A stretch of 64,000 bases of DNA from assembly GCF_000737245.1 (NCBI RefSeq), contig NZ_JPQU01000045.1:62001-126000 (forward strand), read 5' to 3'. Source of the DNA: Pseudomonas syringae. GTDB lineage: Bacteria > Pseudomonadota > Gammaproteobacteria > Pseudomonadales > Pseudomonadaceae. Shown here piece after piece: positions 1-8,182 of the stretch; positions within the stretch are counted from its first letter, which is position 1, and each line of letters opens with the position of its first letter. The notes below the pieces were generated by a model. It saw only the letters and a list, made by a program, of their open reading frames with translations, was not told the origin of the DNA and searched no databases. A program made the translations under genes and the position numbers.

Positions 1-1401
1 TGGGGTCGCGGCGAGGAACATGAAGTCGATGTCCTGACGACGCGTCGGCTGGGCGGCGACTTGCGTGCCTACGGTGCTCTGCAGGCGCTGTGCACGGCCT
101 TCGCTGTTACGCAGCTGGAACAGATCTGCCACTTGCTGGGCGAGCGCAACCGGTTGATCGACGTGCTCGGCGGCGATCAGCGTGCCACCTTTGGCCTGCC
201 AGCTCTGACGGAAAGCTTCTAGAACGCGATCACCCCATTCGCCTTTCGGCACCATCGCGACCGCGCTGCGCTTGCCATCGGCCCAGGCACGGCGCGCGAC
301 TTCGCGAGCTTCGTCTTCAGCCGCAAGGCCAAACTGGAACAGTTGCTGGGGGCCTTCATTGCCGACGTCGCTGTAATTCAGGGCGAGGGTGGTAATAGGT
401 AGCTGAGGGCGGCTATTGAGTTGTTTGACCAGAGGCTTTTCCAATGGGCCGACAACCAGTTGCACGCCAGCGGCTTGTGCCTGACGGTAAAACTCGTCTA
501 TTGAAGTCAGGCGCGAGCTGTCGAATACCTGGATTGCAGGAGGATTCTGACCAGCCTGTTGAGCCTGGTAATGAGCGGCCATGAAGCCTTCGCGTAGCGC
601 TTTAGCGACCGCAGCCAGCGGGCCTTCTTGCGGCAGCAGCAAGGCGATTTTGGTCAGCGGCTCGCTGGTCAGAGCGCGCAGCTGGGCCAGCTTCTCAGGC
701 AACTGGATGGCTGCCGGATGTTTTGGGTGCGCTGCTTTCCAGTTGTCAATGGCGGCCTGTTGCTGCTCAAGGGTGCCAGCGCCTTTGATGGAGCGGGCCA
801 GGTCGAGCCAGCCGCCCATATCGTCGGTGGCCGTGCTTTGCAGTTGTTCAGGCGGCAGTGCGGCAACCATGGTCCAGATGGCATTGTTGTTGGCGGCCAG
901 ATCGGCGCCTTGCAATAACGGGCCGACGAAAACGCGCTCCCTGATAGCCGGCAGAATCTGGCCATCGGCTTCCAGCGCTCGGGCGCGCACGGTCTGGGTG
1001 CGCACCTGTTGTTCTACGGAAAGTTCGCCCAGGCGTTGCAGGCTCGGATGGCTCAAGGCCGTCAGGGCTGCTTTTGGCTGGTTGCGACCCATTGCCAGTT
1101 CGGCATCCAGGGTGACCGCGAATACCTGCTGACCAGGTTTGAGCAGTTCGACCTGAACCTGAGCAAGAATCTGCGCGGCGCGACCGGGGTTGTTTTGCCG
1201 ATTAGCCAGGTCAGCGGCGCTGAGTCGAAGCAGCGCGGCTTGGTCCGGCGTCTTGGCAGTCGCCGCCTGATCAAGCAGTTGCTCGATGCTGGCGTCAGGG
1301 GTACGAGGAAGTTCGCCAAGGCTGGACGAAGGCGAGCTGGCGCAAGCGGCCAACAGGGCAGCGAGGCAGAGGGCAGAGAACAGCCGCAGGCAAGCGATCA
1401 T
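1..1401 (-). CDS. lpoA: LpoA/LppC-type penicillin-binding protein activator lipoprotein (partial, C-terminus outside window)
   Basis: This outer-membrane lipoprotein of the LppC family activates the class A peptidoglycan synthase PBP1a from the periplasmic side. The minus-strand frame stays open from ATG at 1401 to the window edge, giving 467 codons of a protein usually near 600 residues. Residues 1-20 form a lipoprotein signal ending in LLAAC, with Cys20 as the lipidation site. A TPR-like helical N-terminal half follows, then the start of the periplasmic-binding-protein-like domain (KIALLLPQEGPLAAVAKALR, about residues 266-285). It is divergent from rsmI, as in many gammaproteobacteria. The family assignment comes from the overall pattern; the missing C-terminus cannot be judged. 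Confidence 0.9.
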   Translation of the reverse strand, partial: MIACLRLFSALCLAALLAACASSPSSSLGELPRTPDASIEQLLDQAATAKTPDQAALLRLSAADLANRQNNPGRAAQILAQVQVELLKPGQQVFAVTLDAELAMGRNQPKAALTALSHPSLQRLGELSVEQQVRTQTVRARALEADGQILPAIRERVFVGPLLQGADLAANNNAIWTMVAALPPEQLQSTATDDMGGWLDLARSIKGAGTLEQQQAAIDNWKAAHPKHPAAIQLPEKLAQLRALTSEPLTKIALLLPQEGPLAAVAKALREGFMAAHYQAQQAGQNPPAIQVFDSSRLTSIDEFYRQAQAAGVQLVVGPLEKPLVKQLNSRPQLPITTLALNYSDVGNEGPQQLFQFGLAAEDEAREVARRAWADGKRSAVAMVPKGEWGDRVLEAFRQSWQAKGGTLIAAEHVDQPVALAQQVADLFQLRNSEGRAQRLQSTVGTQVAAQPTRRQDIDFMFLAATP

Positions 1402-1687
1402 GTATAGGGTCCTGATACTCGAGCAAATTAGCGGGGAATTGTACCCAAGCACTGGCATGGGTGCGACGTCGATGGCATTTAAAGCCATTTAAAGCAGTGA
1501 TATAGATCGCAGCATAGGTAAACAGGCGTCGGTGCGGCTGTATTCACAGTGCTGCTGGAGCTTGTCAGTCATGGCTTTCCTGTCCTTTTTCGGTCTTCCG
1601 TGAGTGTGCGGGGCATTCGTTGCAGTCGTAGTCTGTACAATGCAAACCCATCGCCCGTGTAGGGTAACAAACCATGAGGTCTGCGCT
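1402..1687. other. lpoA-rsmI divergent intergenic region with tandem 10-mer
   Basis: This 286-base divergent region carries an exact tandem repeat of CATTTAAAGC at 1476-1485 and 1486-1495. The 10-base period places both copies on one face of the helix. I could not identify a convincing sigma70 promoter pair for either gene. An open frame runs upstream of rsmI from 1604, but it has no ribosome binding site and is treated as leader. Confidence 0.4.
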
Positions 1688-2560
1688 TTGACTGCTCCAG
1701 TTGCTTTGAATTCCGCCGCGGGCTCGCTTTATGTAGTGGCCACGCCAATCGGCAATCTGGATGACATGAGCGTGCGGGCGTTAAAAGTGTTGCGCGAGGT
1801 TGCGCTGATTGCCGCCGAGGATACCCGTCACTCGATACGACTGATGCAGCATTTCGGCATATCCACGCCGCTGGCTGCATGTCATGAGCATAATGAGCGT
1901 GACGAAGGCAGTCGCTTTATTACCCGGTTATTGGCGGGCGACAGCGTTGCACTGATTTCGGACGCGGGTACTCCGTTGATTTCCGATCCGGGTTATCACC
2001 TGGTTCGTCAGGCGCGAGCCGCAGGGATCAAAGTCGTACCTGTGCCAGGCGCCTGCGCGCTGATCGCCGCCTTGTCGGCTGCGGGTCTGCCGTCCGACCG
2101 ATTTATCTTCGAAGGTTTTTTGCCTGCCAAGGCCGTTGGGCGTCGGGCGCGACTCGAATTGCTTAAGGAAGAGCCGCGCACGCTGATTTTTTACGAGGCT
2201 CCGCATCGGATTCTTGAATGCCTGCAGGATTTGGAGTTGGTGTTTGGTGGACAGCGTCCTGCGTTGCTGGCGCGAGAGCTGACTAAGACGTTCGAAACCC
2301 TGAAAGGTCTGCCGCTGGCGGAGCTGCGTGAGTTTGTAGAAAGCGACAGCAATCAGCAGCGCGGTGAGTGCGTCGTGTTGGTTGCCGGGTGGACCGAGCC
2401 TGAAGATGGAGATGTGATCGGGAGTGAAGCGCGGCGGATTCTGAATCTGCTGCTCGAAGAAATGCCGCTCAAGCGCGCAGCCGCCTTGGCGGCGGAAATT
2501 ACCGGTGTGCGCAAAAATCTGCTCTATCAGGTTGCGCTGGACAAGCAAAAGGGCGAATAA
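1688..2560 (+). CDS. rsmI: 16S rRNA (cytidine-1402-2'-O)-methyltransferase RsmI
   Basis: RsmI methylates the ribose of C1402 in 16S rRNA using SAM, working on the same nucleotide as RsmH encoded 1.2 kb downstream. It belongs to the tetrapyrrole-methylase fold. ATPIGNL (residues 18-24) and the glycine-rich ISDAGTPLISDPG (90-102) are family signatures. I chose TTG at 1688 because GAGG at 1676-1679 sits eight bases upstream and the resulting 290 residues match the usual family length near 286-290. The longer frame from 1604 adds 28 residues with no family resemblance. It is divergent from lpoA and is followed by rnpB. Confidence 0.92.
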   Translation: MTAPVALNSAAGSLYVVATPIGNLDDMSVRALKVLREVALIAAEDTRHSIRLMQHFGISTPLAACHEHNERDEGSRFITRLLAGDSVALISDAGTPLISDPGYHLVRQARAAGIKVVPVPGACALIAALSAAGLPSDRFIFEGFLPAKAVGRRARLELLKEEPRTLIFYEAPHRILECLQDLELVFGGQRPALLARELTKTFETLKGLPLAELREFVESDSNQQRGECVVLVAGWTEPEDGDVIGSEARRILNLLLEEMPLKRAAALAAEITGVRKNLLYQVALDKQKGE

Positions 2561-2593
2561 AGCGCGCGGCGCGGGCCTGCGACGTTTTAAAGC

Positions 2594-2622
2594 TTGTTCT
2601 GCGCGAGCTGTGCCGCTAACCT
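2594..2622 (+). promoter_or_regulatory. candidate rnpB promoter
   Basis: TTGTTC (2594-2599) and TAACCT (2617-2622) are separated by 17 bases. They lie at the right distance to start transcription just before the conserved 5' end of RNase P RNA at about 2632. This is seen by eye only; the hexamers are imperfect. Confidence 0.4.
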
Positions 2623-2631
2623 TGTCGGCGG

Positions 2632-2990
2632 AGAGTCGATTGGACAGTCGCTGCCTCTTATTGTTCGCAATTAAGGGGGGGAGGAAAGTCCGGGCTCCAT
2701 AGGGCGGAGTGCCAGGTAACGCCTGGGAGGCGTGAGCCTACGGAAAGTGCCACAGAAAATAACCGCCTAAGCGCTTCGGCGCCGGTAAGGGTGAAAAGGT
2801 GCGGTAAGAGCGCACCGCACGTCTGGCAACAGTTCGTGGTCAAGGTAAACCCCACTCGGAGCAAGACCAAATAGGGTTCCTAGGCGTGGCCCGCGCTGGA
2901 ACCGGGTAGGTTGCTAAAGACGTCCAGTGATGGCCGTCGTAGAGGAATGACTGTCCTCGACAGAACCCGGCTTACAGATCGACTCTCCAC
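2632..2990 (+). ncRNA. rnpB: RNase P RNA (bacterial type A)
   Basis: This is the catalytic RNA of RNase P, which trims the 5' leader from tRNA precursors. The conserved core is unmistakable: GAGGAAAGTCCGGGCTCCAT near 2680, AGCAAGACCAAATAGGG near 2861, and AGAGGAATGACTGTCC near 2941. The 5' AGAGTCGAT (2632-2640) pairs with ATCGACTCT (2978-2986) to close helix P1. A run of T at 2992-2997 directly follows the P1 strand and probably terminates transcription. The P3 loop region near 2652-2680 is less conserved, as usual. The short frames crossing this segment are not genes. Confidence 0.97.
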
Positions 2991-2998
2991 CTTTTTTC
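2976..2998 (+). terminator. rnpB 3' end and T-run
   Basis: The 3' strand of RNase P helix P1 is followed by CCACC and then CTTTTTTCT. This is the usual termination arrangement for this RNA. Confidence 0.6.
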
Positions 2999-3193
2999 TC
3001 CCTTCGTTTCATCCGCATTACACCCCTTCGTAATACCAAAAAAATCTTAAACTTCATAAATCACTTTAACTTCAGTGCGCAGCCTTTTGAGCTGTGTGGG
3101 AATTCTCTGTCAGAACCCTCGCAAAATTCGCGTCACCCGTCGCAAAACACTCGTAAATCTCAGTTATGTAAGGGTTTTCCTTAGGACCGTGCC

Positions 3194-3223
3194 TTGACGG
3201 TGTGGTGGGCGCGTTCCTATAGT
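3194..3223 (+). promoter_or_regulatory. sigma70 promoter of the mraZ division cluster
   Basis: TTGACG (3194-3199) and TATAGT (3218-3223) are 18 bases apart, predicting a start near 3230. This is exactly where the MraZ repeats begin. It is the only strong promoter seen upstream of the 18-kb division and cell-wall cluster, so it probably drives at least its first part. Confidence 0.7.
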
Positions 3224-3230
3224 GTGCGCA

Positions 3231-3256
3231 AGTGGCAGAAAGTGGCGTGAAGTGGG
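3231..3256 (+). promoter_or_regulatory. MraZ operator: three AGTGG repeats
   Basis: AGTGGC, AGTGGC and AGTGGG begin at 3231, 3241 and 3251, a strict 10-base spacing. MraZ is known to bind direct GTGG-type repeats in its own promoter through a ring-shaped oligomer. The repeats cover the predicted transcription start, so autorepression of the cluster is expected. Confidence 0.8.
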
Positions 3257-3296
3257 TTTTTTTAACGCAAAAAGTTAGAATTCGGAGAAAGCGCCT

Positions 3297-3752
3297 GTGT
3301 TTCGTGGTGCAAACGCTATCAATCTCGATGCAAAGGGCCGTCTCGCTATGCCGAGCCGGTACCGTGACGAGTTGGATTCGCGTAGCGCAGGCCAACTTAT
3401 CGTAACGATTGATGCGGTTGATCCATGTTTATGCCTTTACCCGCTCTCCGAATGGGAGCTGATCGAGGCCAAATTGCGGGAGCTTGCCACGTTCCGTGAA
3501 GAAAACCGTCGCTTGCAACGACTTCTGATCGGCAATGCAGTCGATCTGGAACTTGATGGCAGTGGTCGATTCCTGGTCCCGCCACGTCTTCGCGAATATG
3601 CCAAGTTGGATAAGCGCGTGATGTTAGTTGGCCAGCTCAATAAGTTTCAATTGTGGGACGAGGACGCCTGGAACGCTCTTGCTGATGCGGATCTGGCGGC
3701 CATTCAACAACCTGGCGCGATGCCTGATGAATTACGTGACCTGATCCTGTGA
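3297..3752 (+). CDS. mraZ: MraZ, DNA-binding transcriptional regulator of the division cluster
   Basis: MraZ is an AbrB-fold, ring-forming repressor that controls the dcw (division and cell wall) cluster by binding repeats upstream of its own gene. The 151-residue product has the two tandem MraZ domains: FRGANAINLDAKGRLAMPSR at the N-terminus and a second copy around DGSGRFLVPPRLREYA. Start GTG at 3297 is supported by GGAGA eight bases upstream. The gene overlaps rsmH by four bases (GTGA). The AGTGG repeats at 3231-3256 are its expected target. Confidence 0.97.
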   Translation: MFRGANAINLDAKGRLAMPSRYRDELDSRSAGQLIVTIDAVDPCLCLYPLSEWELIEAKLRELATFREENRRLQRLLIGNAVDLELDGSGRFLVPPRLREYAKLDKRVMLVGQLNKFQLWDEDAWNALADADLAAIQQPGAMPDELRDLIL

Positions 3753-4696
3753 CTATGACTAGCAGCTTTACCCACATCACCGTACTGCTCGAAGAAGCCG
3801 TAGAGGCTCTCGCGGTGCGCGCTGATGGCTGCTATATGGACGGGACATTTGGGCGCGGCGGCCATAGCCGACTTATATTACAGAAGCTTGGTCCTGATGG
3901 CCGATTGCTAGGTTTCGATAAGGATCCTCAAGCAATTGCCACCGGGCAAACGCTAGCGGCCGAAGACGGCCGCTTTGTCATTGTGCAACGCAGCTTCGCC
4001 GAGTTGGGCTCGGAGGCTCAAACGCGCGGAATTGCGGGCAAGGTCAACGGGATTCTGCTTGATCTGGGTGTCTCTTCACCGCAGCTGGATGACCCGGAAC
4101 GCGGCTTCAGTTTCATGAATGACGGCCCGTTGGACATGCGCATGGACCCAAGCCGCGGCGTCAGTGCTGCAGAGTTCATTGCCACCGCCCCGGTCGAAGA
4201 AATCGCCCGAGTCTTCAAAGAATACGGCGAAGAGCGTTTCGCCAAACGCATGGCAGCTGCGGTCGTCGCGCGTCGCGAAATACAGCCTTTCGAGCGTACC
4301 GCTGATCTGGCCGAAGTGCTCAAGGTCGCCAACCCTGCGTGGGAAAAGGGCAAGAACCCTGCGACCCGTGCATTTCAGGGCCTGCGCATCCACGTCAACA
4401 ACGAGCTGGGCGATCTGGAAGCAGGTCTGGAAGCAGCGCTTGAGGCCTTGGAAATCGGCGGCCGTCTGGTGGTGATCAGCTTTCATTCCCTTGAAGACCG
4501 CATTGTCAAACTGTTCATGCGCAAGCTGGCCAAGGGTGAAGCGGACAACATGCCGCGCAACCTGCCGATTCAGTACAAGGCGTTTGACCCGAAAATCAGA
4601 ATCCACGGCAAGGCGCAATTCGCCTCCGACGTCGAGACCAAGGCCAACCCACGTTCACGCAGTGCAGTCATGCGTGTAGCGGAGAAGCTCAGGTGA
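3749..4696 (+). CDS. rsmH: 16S rRNA (cytosine-1402-N4)-methyltransferase RsmH
   Basis: RsmH methylates N4 of C1402 in 16S rRNA, the partner modification to RsmI. The 315-residue product has the SAM-binding motif DGTFGRGGHS (residues 31-40) and the family segments GILLDLGVSSPQLDD and VISFHSLEDRIVK. GTG at 3749 overlaps the mraZ stop; ATG at 3755 is an alternative. Its end overlaps ftsL by four bases, so translation is probably coupled. Confidence 0.97.
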   Translation: MTMTSSFTHITVLLEEAVEALAVRADGCYMDGTFGRGGHSRLILQKLGPDGRLLGFDKDPQAIATGQTLAAEDGRFVIVQRSFAELGSEAQTRGIAGKVNGILLDLGVSSPQLDDPERGFSFMNDGPLDMRMDPSRGVSAAEFIATAPVEEIARVFKEYGEERFAKRMAAAVVARREIQPFERTADLAEVLKVANPAWEKGKNPATRAFQGLRIHVNNELGDLEAGLEAALEALEIGGRLVVISFHSLEDRIVKLFMRKLAKGEADNMPRNLPIQYKAFDPKIRIHGKAQFASDVETKANPRSRSAVMRVAEKLR

Positions 4697-4986
4697 GCCG
4701 GCTTTTCCTAAAACCATTGCCCGGCGGCAGCTTCATTATGCTGCTGCTGTTTGTGGCTGTGCTCGTTTCAGCGATTGGTGTTTCCTACAGCGCTCACTGG
4801 AATCGTCAGTTGCTCAACTCCCTTTATTCGGAGCTGAGTGTGCGGGACAAGGCCCAGGCCGAATGGGGTCGCCTCATCCTTGAGCAAAGCACTTGGACAG
4901 CCCACAGCCGTATCGAGCAACTGGCCTCCGAACAGCTGAAAATGCGCATCCCGAGCGCCGCCGAAGTTCGTATGGTGGCGCCATGA
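4693..4986 (+). CDS. ftsL: cell division protein FtsL
   Basis: FtsL is a small bitopic divisome protein that forms a complex with FtsB and FtsQ and helps activate FtsWI. The 97 residues comprise a short cytoplasmic tail, one membrane helix (about residues 14-34) and a periplasmic coiled coil (about 38-80). Its GTG start overlaps the rsmH stop and its stop overlaps the ftsI start (ATGA). Sequence identity in this family is low, so the call rests on size, topology and position. Confidence 0.92.
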   Translation: MSRLFLKPLPGGSFIMLLLFVAVLVSAIGVSYSAHWNRQLLNSLYSELSVRDKAQAEWGRLILEQSTWTAHSRIEQLASEQLKMRIPSAAEVRMVAP

Positions 4987-6719
4987 TGAAGCTTGAAGGG
5001 GCGCTGTATCCGTGGCGTTTCCGGGTTGTCGTCGGTTTGCTGATGATTCTGGTGGCTGCCATCTGCTGGCGGATCATCGATCTACAAGTAGTTGACCATA
5101 CCTTCCTCAAGGAGCAGGGCGATGCACGCAGCTTGCGGCATATCCCTATTCCTGCGCACCGAGGCCTGATTACCGACCGTAACGGCGAGCCGTTGGCCGT
5201 CAGTACGCCGGTCACCACGCTGTGGGCCAACCCGAAAGAAATGCAGCAGGACAAGAGCAAATGGGCTGCTCTGGCCACTTCCATCGGCCAGGATCCGAAG
5301 GCGCTGGCCGAACGTCTGGAAGCTCAGGCTGGTAAAGAATTCATCTATCTGGTGCGCGGCCTTACCCCTGAGCACGGTCAGGCAGTTCTGGACCTGAAAG
5401 TGCCAGGCGTCTACGGCATCGAAGAATTCCGCCGCTTCTATCCGGCAGGTGATGTCACTGCGCACATGGTGGGCTTTACCGACCTCGACGATCACGGTCG
5501 CGAAGGTGTAGAGCTGGCCTACGATGACTGGCTTGCCGGCGTGCCGGGCAAAAGGCAGGTTATCAAGGATCGTCGCGGGCGACTTATCAAAGACGTTCAG
5601 GTCACCAAAAACGCCAAGGCTGGAAAGACCTTGGCTTTGTCTATTGATTTGCGCCTGCAATACCTGGCCACTCGCGAGCTGCGTAACGCTATCGTCGAGA
5701 ACGAAGCCAAAGCTGGCAGCATGGTGATCATGGACGTCAAGACCGGCGAAGTGCTGGCGATGGTCAACTCGCCGACTTACAACCCGAATAACCGCCGGAC
5801 CATGGTGCCTGCCGCCATGCGTAACCGGGCAATCATCGATGTATTCGAGCCAGGCTCGACCATGAAGCCGATCTCCATGACGGCTGCGCTGGACAGTGGT
5901 CGCTGGAAACCCACCGACAAGGTCGAGGTTTATCCCGGCACGCTGCAAATCGGCAAATACACCATTCGGGACGTGACCAAGACCGAAGGGCCGATCCTCG
6001 ACCTCACCGGCATTCTGATCAACTCCAGTAACGTGGGCATGAGCAAGGTTGCCTTCGATGTGGGCGGCGAGGCGATTTTCCAGGCGATGCAGCGCGTCGG
6101 TCTGGGCCAATACACCGGTCTGGGTTTCCCGGGCGAGCGCGTTGGCAACCTGCCGAATTACCGTGAATGGCGTAAAGCCGAGACTGCAACCCTGTCCTAC
6201 GGCTATGGCCTGTCGGTGACCGCGTTGCAGCTGGTTCACGCTTATGCGGCCCTGGCCAATAACGGCAAGATCGTGCCGTTGACGATTCTGAAAAGCGATG
6301 CGCCGCCAACCTCGGTTCAGGCCATCCCGGAGAAAACTGCCAAGACCCTGCAGACCATGTTGCAGGCCGTGATCGAAGATTCGCGCGGTGTGTATCGCGC
6401 CCGTGTGCCGTCCTATCACGTCGCTGGCAAGAGCGGTACCGCGCGTAAGACTTCGGTGGGCACCAAAGGCTACGCCGAAAACTCCTATCGCTCGTTGTTC
6501 GCGGGCTTCGGTCCGATGAGCAATCCGCGCTACGCCATCGTTGTGGTGATCGACGAGCCGAGCAAAGGCGGCTATTACGGCGGTCTGGTTTCTGCCCCTG
6601 TTTTCAGCAAAGTGATGTCCGGGACCTTGCGTCTGATGAACGTCACCCCGGATAACCTCGCCCCAACGCCACAAGAGCAAGTCAATGTGGCGCCGGTCGT
6701 CAAAGGAGGGCGTGGTTAA
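4983..6719 (+). CDS. ftsI: peptidoglycan D,D-transpeptidase FtsI (PBP3)
   Basis: FtsI is the septal class B penicillin-binding protein that crosslinks peptidoglycan with FtsW at midcell. The 578-residue product has an N-terminal membrane anchor (about residues 13-33), a pedestal domain, and a transpeptidase domain with catalytic Ser292 in STMK, SSN at 348-350 and KSGT at 483-486. ATG at 4983 overlaps the ftsL stop and gives the usual Pseudomonas length; the open frame upstream to 4893 is inside ftsL. It ends in a TAATG junction with murE. Confidence 0.97.
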   Translation: MMKLEGALYPWRFRVVVGLLMILVAAICWRIIDLQVVDHTFLKEQGDARSLRHIPIPAHRGLITDRNGEPLAVSTPVTTLWANPKEMQQDKSKWAALATSIGQDPKALAERLEAQAGKEFIYLVRGLTPEHGQAVLDLKVPGVYGIEEFRRFYPAGDVTAHMVGFTDLDDHGREGVELAYDDWLAGVPGKRQVIKDRRGRLIKDVQVTKNAKAGKTLALSIDLRLQYLATRELRNAIVENEAKAGSMVIMDVKTGEVLAMVNSPTYNPNNRRTMVPAAMRNRAIIDVFEPGSTMKPISMTAALDSGRWKPTDKVEVYPGTLQIGKYTIRDVTKTEGPILDLTGILINSSNVGMSKVAFDVGGEAIFQAMQRVGLGQYTGLGFPGERVGNLPNYREWRKAETATLSYGYGLSVTALQLVHAYAALANNGKIVPLTILKSDAPPTSVQAIPEKTAKTLQTMLQAVIEDSRGVYRARVPSYHVAGKSGTARKTSVGTKGYAENSYRSLFAGFGPMSNPRYAIVVVIDEPSKGGYYGGLVSAPVFSKVMSGTLRLMNVTPDNLAPTPQEQVNVAPVVKGGRG

Positions 6720-8182
6720 TGTCGTCCAGCCTGAACAAGATTTTCGCCCACGCCTCCAGCGATCTGATGATTCGCGAACTGACCCTGGACAGTCGTAATG
6801 TCCGGGGCGGCGATCTGTTTCTCGCGGTGCCGGGTGCCAACTTCGATGGTCGCGATCATATCGCCGATGCCTTGAAGCGCGGCGCTGCTGCGGTCGCGTA
6901 CGAAGTCGAAGGCGCCAAGGTGCTGCCGATCACTGACGTTCCACTGATTCCGGTCAAGGGCCTCGCTGCACAGTTGTCGGATATCGCCGGGCGCTTTTAT
7001 GGTGATCCTAGCCGCAGCCTGAATCTGGTCGGCGTCACCGGCACCAACGGTAAAACCAGCGTGACCCAACTGGTTGCGCAGGCACTGGATCTGCTTGGCC
7101 AGCATTGCGGCATCGTCGGTACGCTGGGCACCGGTTTCTATGGTTCCCTGCAAAGCGGTCGCCATACCACGCCGGATCCTATCGCCGTGCAGGCGACCCT
7201 GACTGACTTGAAAAAAGCCGGTGCCCGCGCCGTGGCCATGGAAGTCTCGTCCCACGGGCTGGATCAAGGGCGCGCTACCGCATTGGCATTCGATGTGGCG
7301 GTGCTGACCAATCTGTCCCGCGATCATCTGGATTATCACGGCACCATGCAGGCTTATGGCGAGGCCAAGGCTAAGCTGTTTGCGTGGTCCGAGCTGCGTT
7401 GCCGGGTGATCAACATTGACGACGAGTTCGGTCGTACCCTGGCCGCCGAGAAGCGCGAGTCCCGGCTTATCACTTATAGCCTCGAGGATTCCAGCGCTTA
7501 CCTGTATTGCCGCGATGCTCAGTTTGGCGATGAAGGCGTGCGTGCCACCTTGGTGACTCCACAAGGTCAGCATCTGCTTCGCAGCAGCCTGCTGGGACGC
7601 TTCAATCTGAGCAATGTTCTTGCGGCCGTCGGTGCCCTGTTGGGCCTGGATTATGCGCTGGACGAAATTCTGAAAGTCCTGCCGCAGCTGGAAGGCCCGG
7701 TTGGACGTATGCAGCGCTTGGGTGGCGGTGCCAAGCCGTTGGTGGTTGTCGATTACGCCCATACCCCTGATGCGCTGGAAAAAGTACTCACCGCTTTGCG
7801 CCCCCACGCCAAAGGCCGCCTGCTGTGCCTGTTTGGTTGCGGCGGCGATCGTGATCGCGGCAAGCGTCCGTTGATGGCTGAAGTGGTTGAACGGCTTGCT
7901 GACGGCGTGCTGGTCACCGACGACAACCCGCGCAGCGAAGTCCCGGCGAAGATTTTCGATGACATTCGCGAAGGCTTCAGCGCTCCTCAGAACGTGCGTT
8001 TCGTCGAAGGTCGTGGTCAGGCCATTGCCGAAATCATCACCAGCGCCTCGGCTAACGATGTGGTCGTGCTGGCGGGCAAAGGTCACGAGGATTATCAGGA
8101 GGTCAACGGTCAGCGACAGCCGTTCTCCGATCTGGAAGAGGCAGCGAAAGCCCTGGCCGCATGGGAGGTGGCAGATGTTTAA
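6719..8182 (+). CDS. murE: UDP-MurNAc-L-Ala-D-Glu:meso-diaminopimelate ligase MurE
   Basis: This cytoplasmic ATP-dependent ligase adds the third stem-peptide residue of the peptidoglycan precursor. In the 487-residue product, GTNGKTS (residues 108-114) is the P-loop. DNPR (402-405) is the motif that marks meso-diaminopimelate rather than lysine specificity. The start codon overlaps the ftsI stop by one base, and the end overlaps murF by eight bases. Confidence 0.97.
   Translation: MSSSLNKIFAHASSDLMIRELTLDSRNVRGGDLFLAVPGANFDGRDHIADALKRGAAAVAYEVEGAKVLPITDVPLIPVKGLAAQLSDIAGRFYGDPSRSLNLVGVTGTNGKTSVTQLVAQALDLLGQHCGIVGTLGTGFYGSLQSGRHTTPDPIAVQATLTDLKKAGARAVAMEVSSHGLDQGRATALAFDVAVLTNLSRDHLDYHGTMQAYGEAKAKLFAWSELRCRVINIDDEFGRTLAAEKRESRLITYSLEDSSAYLYCRDAQFGDEGVRATLVTPQGQHLLRSSLLGRFNLSNVLAAVGALLGLDYALDEILKVLPQLEGPVGRMQRLGGGAKPLVVVDYAHTPDALEKVLTALRPHAKGRLLCLFGCGGDRDRGKRPLMAEVVERLADGVLVTDDNPRSEVPAKIFDDIREGFSAPQNVRFVEGRGQAIAEIITSASANDVVVLAGKGHEDYQEVNGQRQPFSDLEEAAKALAAWEVADV

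Noticed and set aside
2658..2870. 70-codon minus-strand frame in the 2.6-2.9 kb region
   Set aside because: The segment is the RNase P RNA core.
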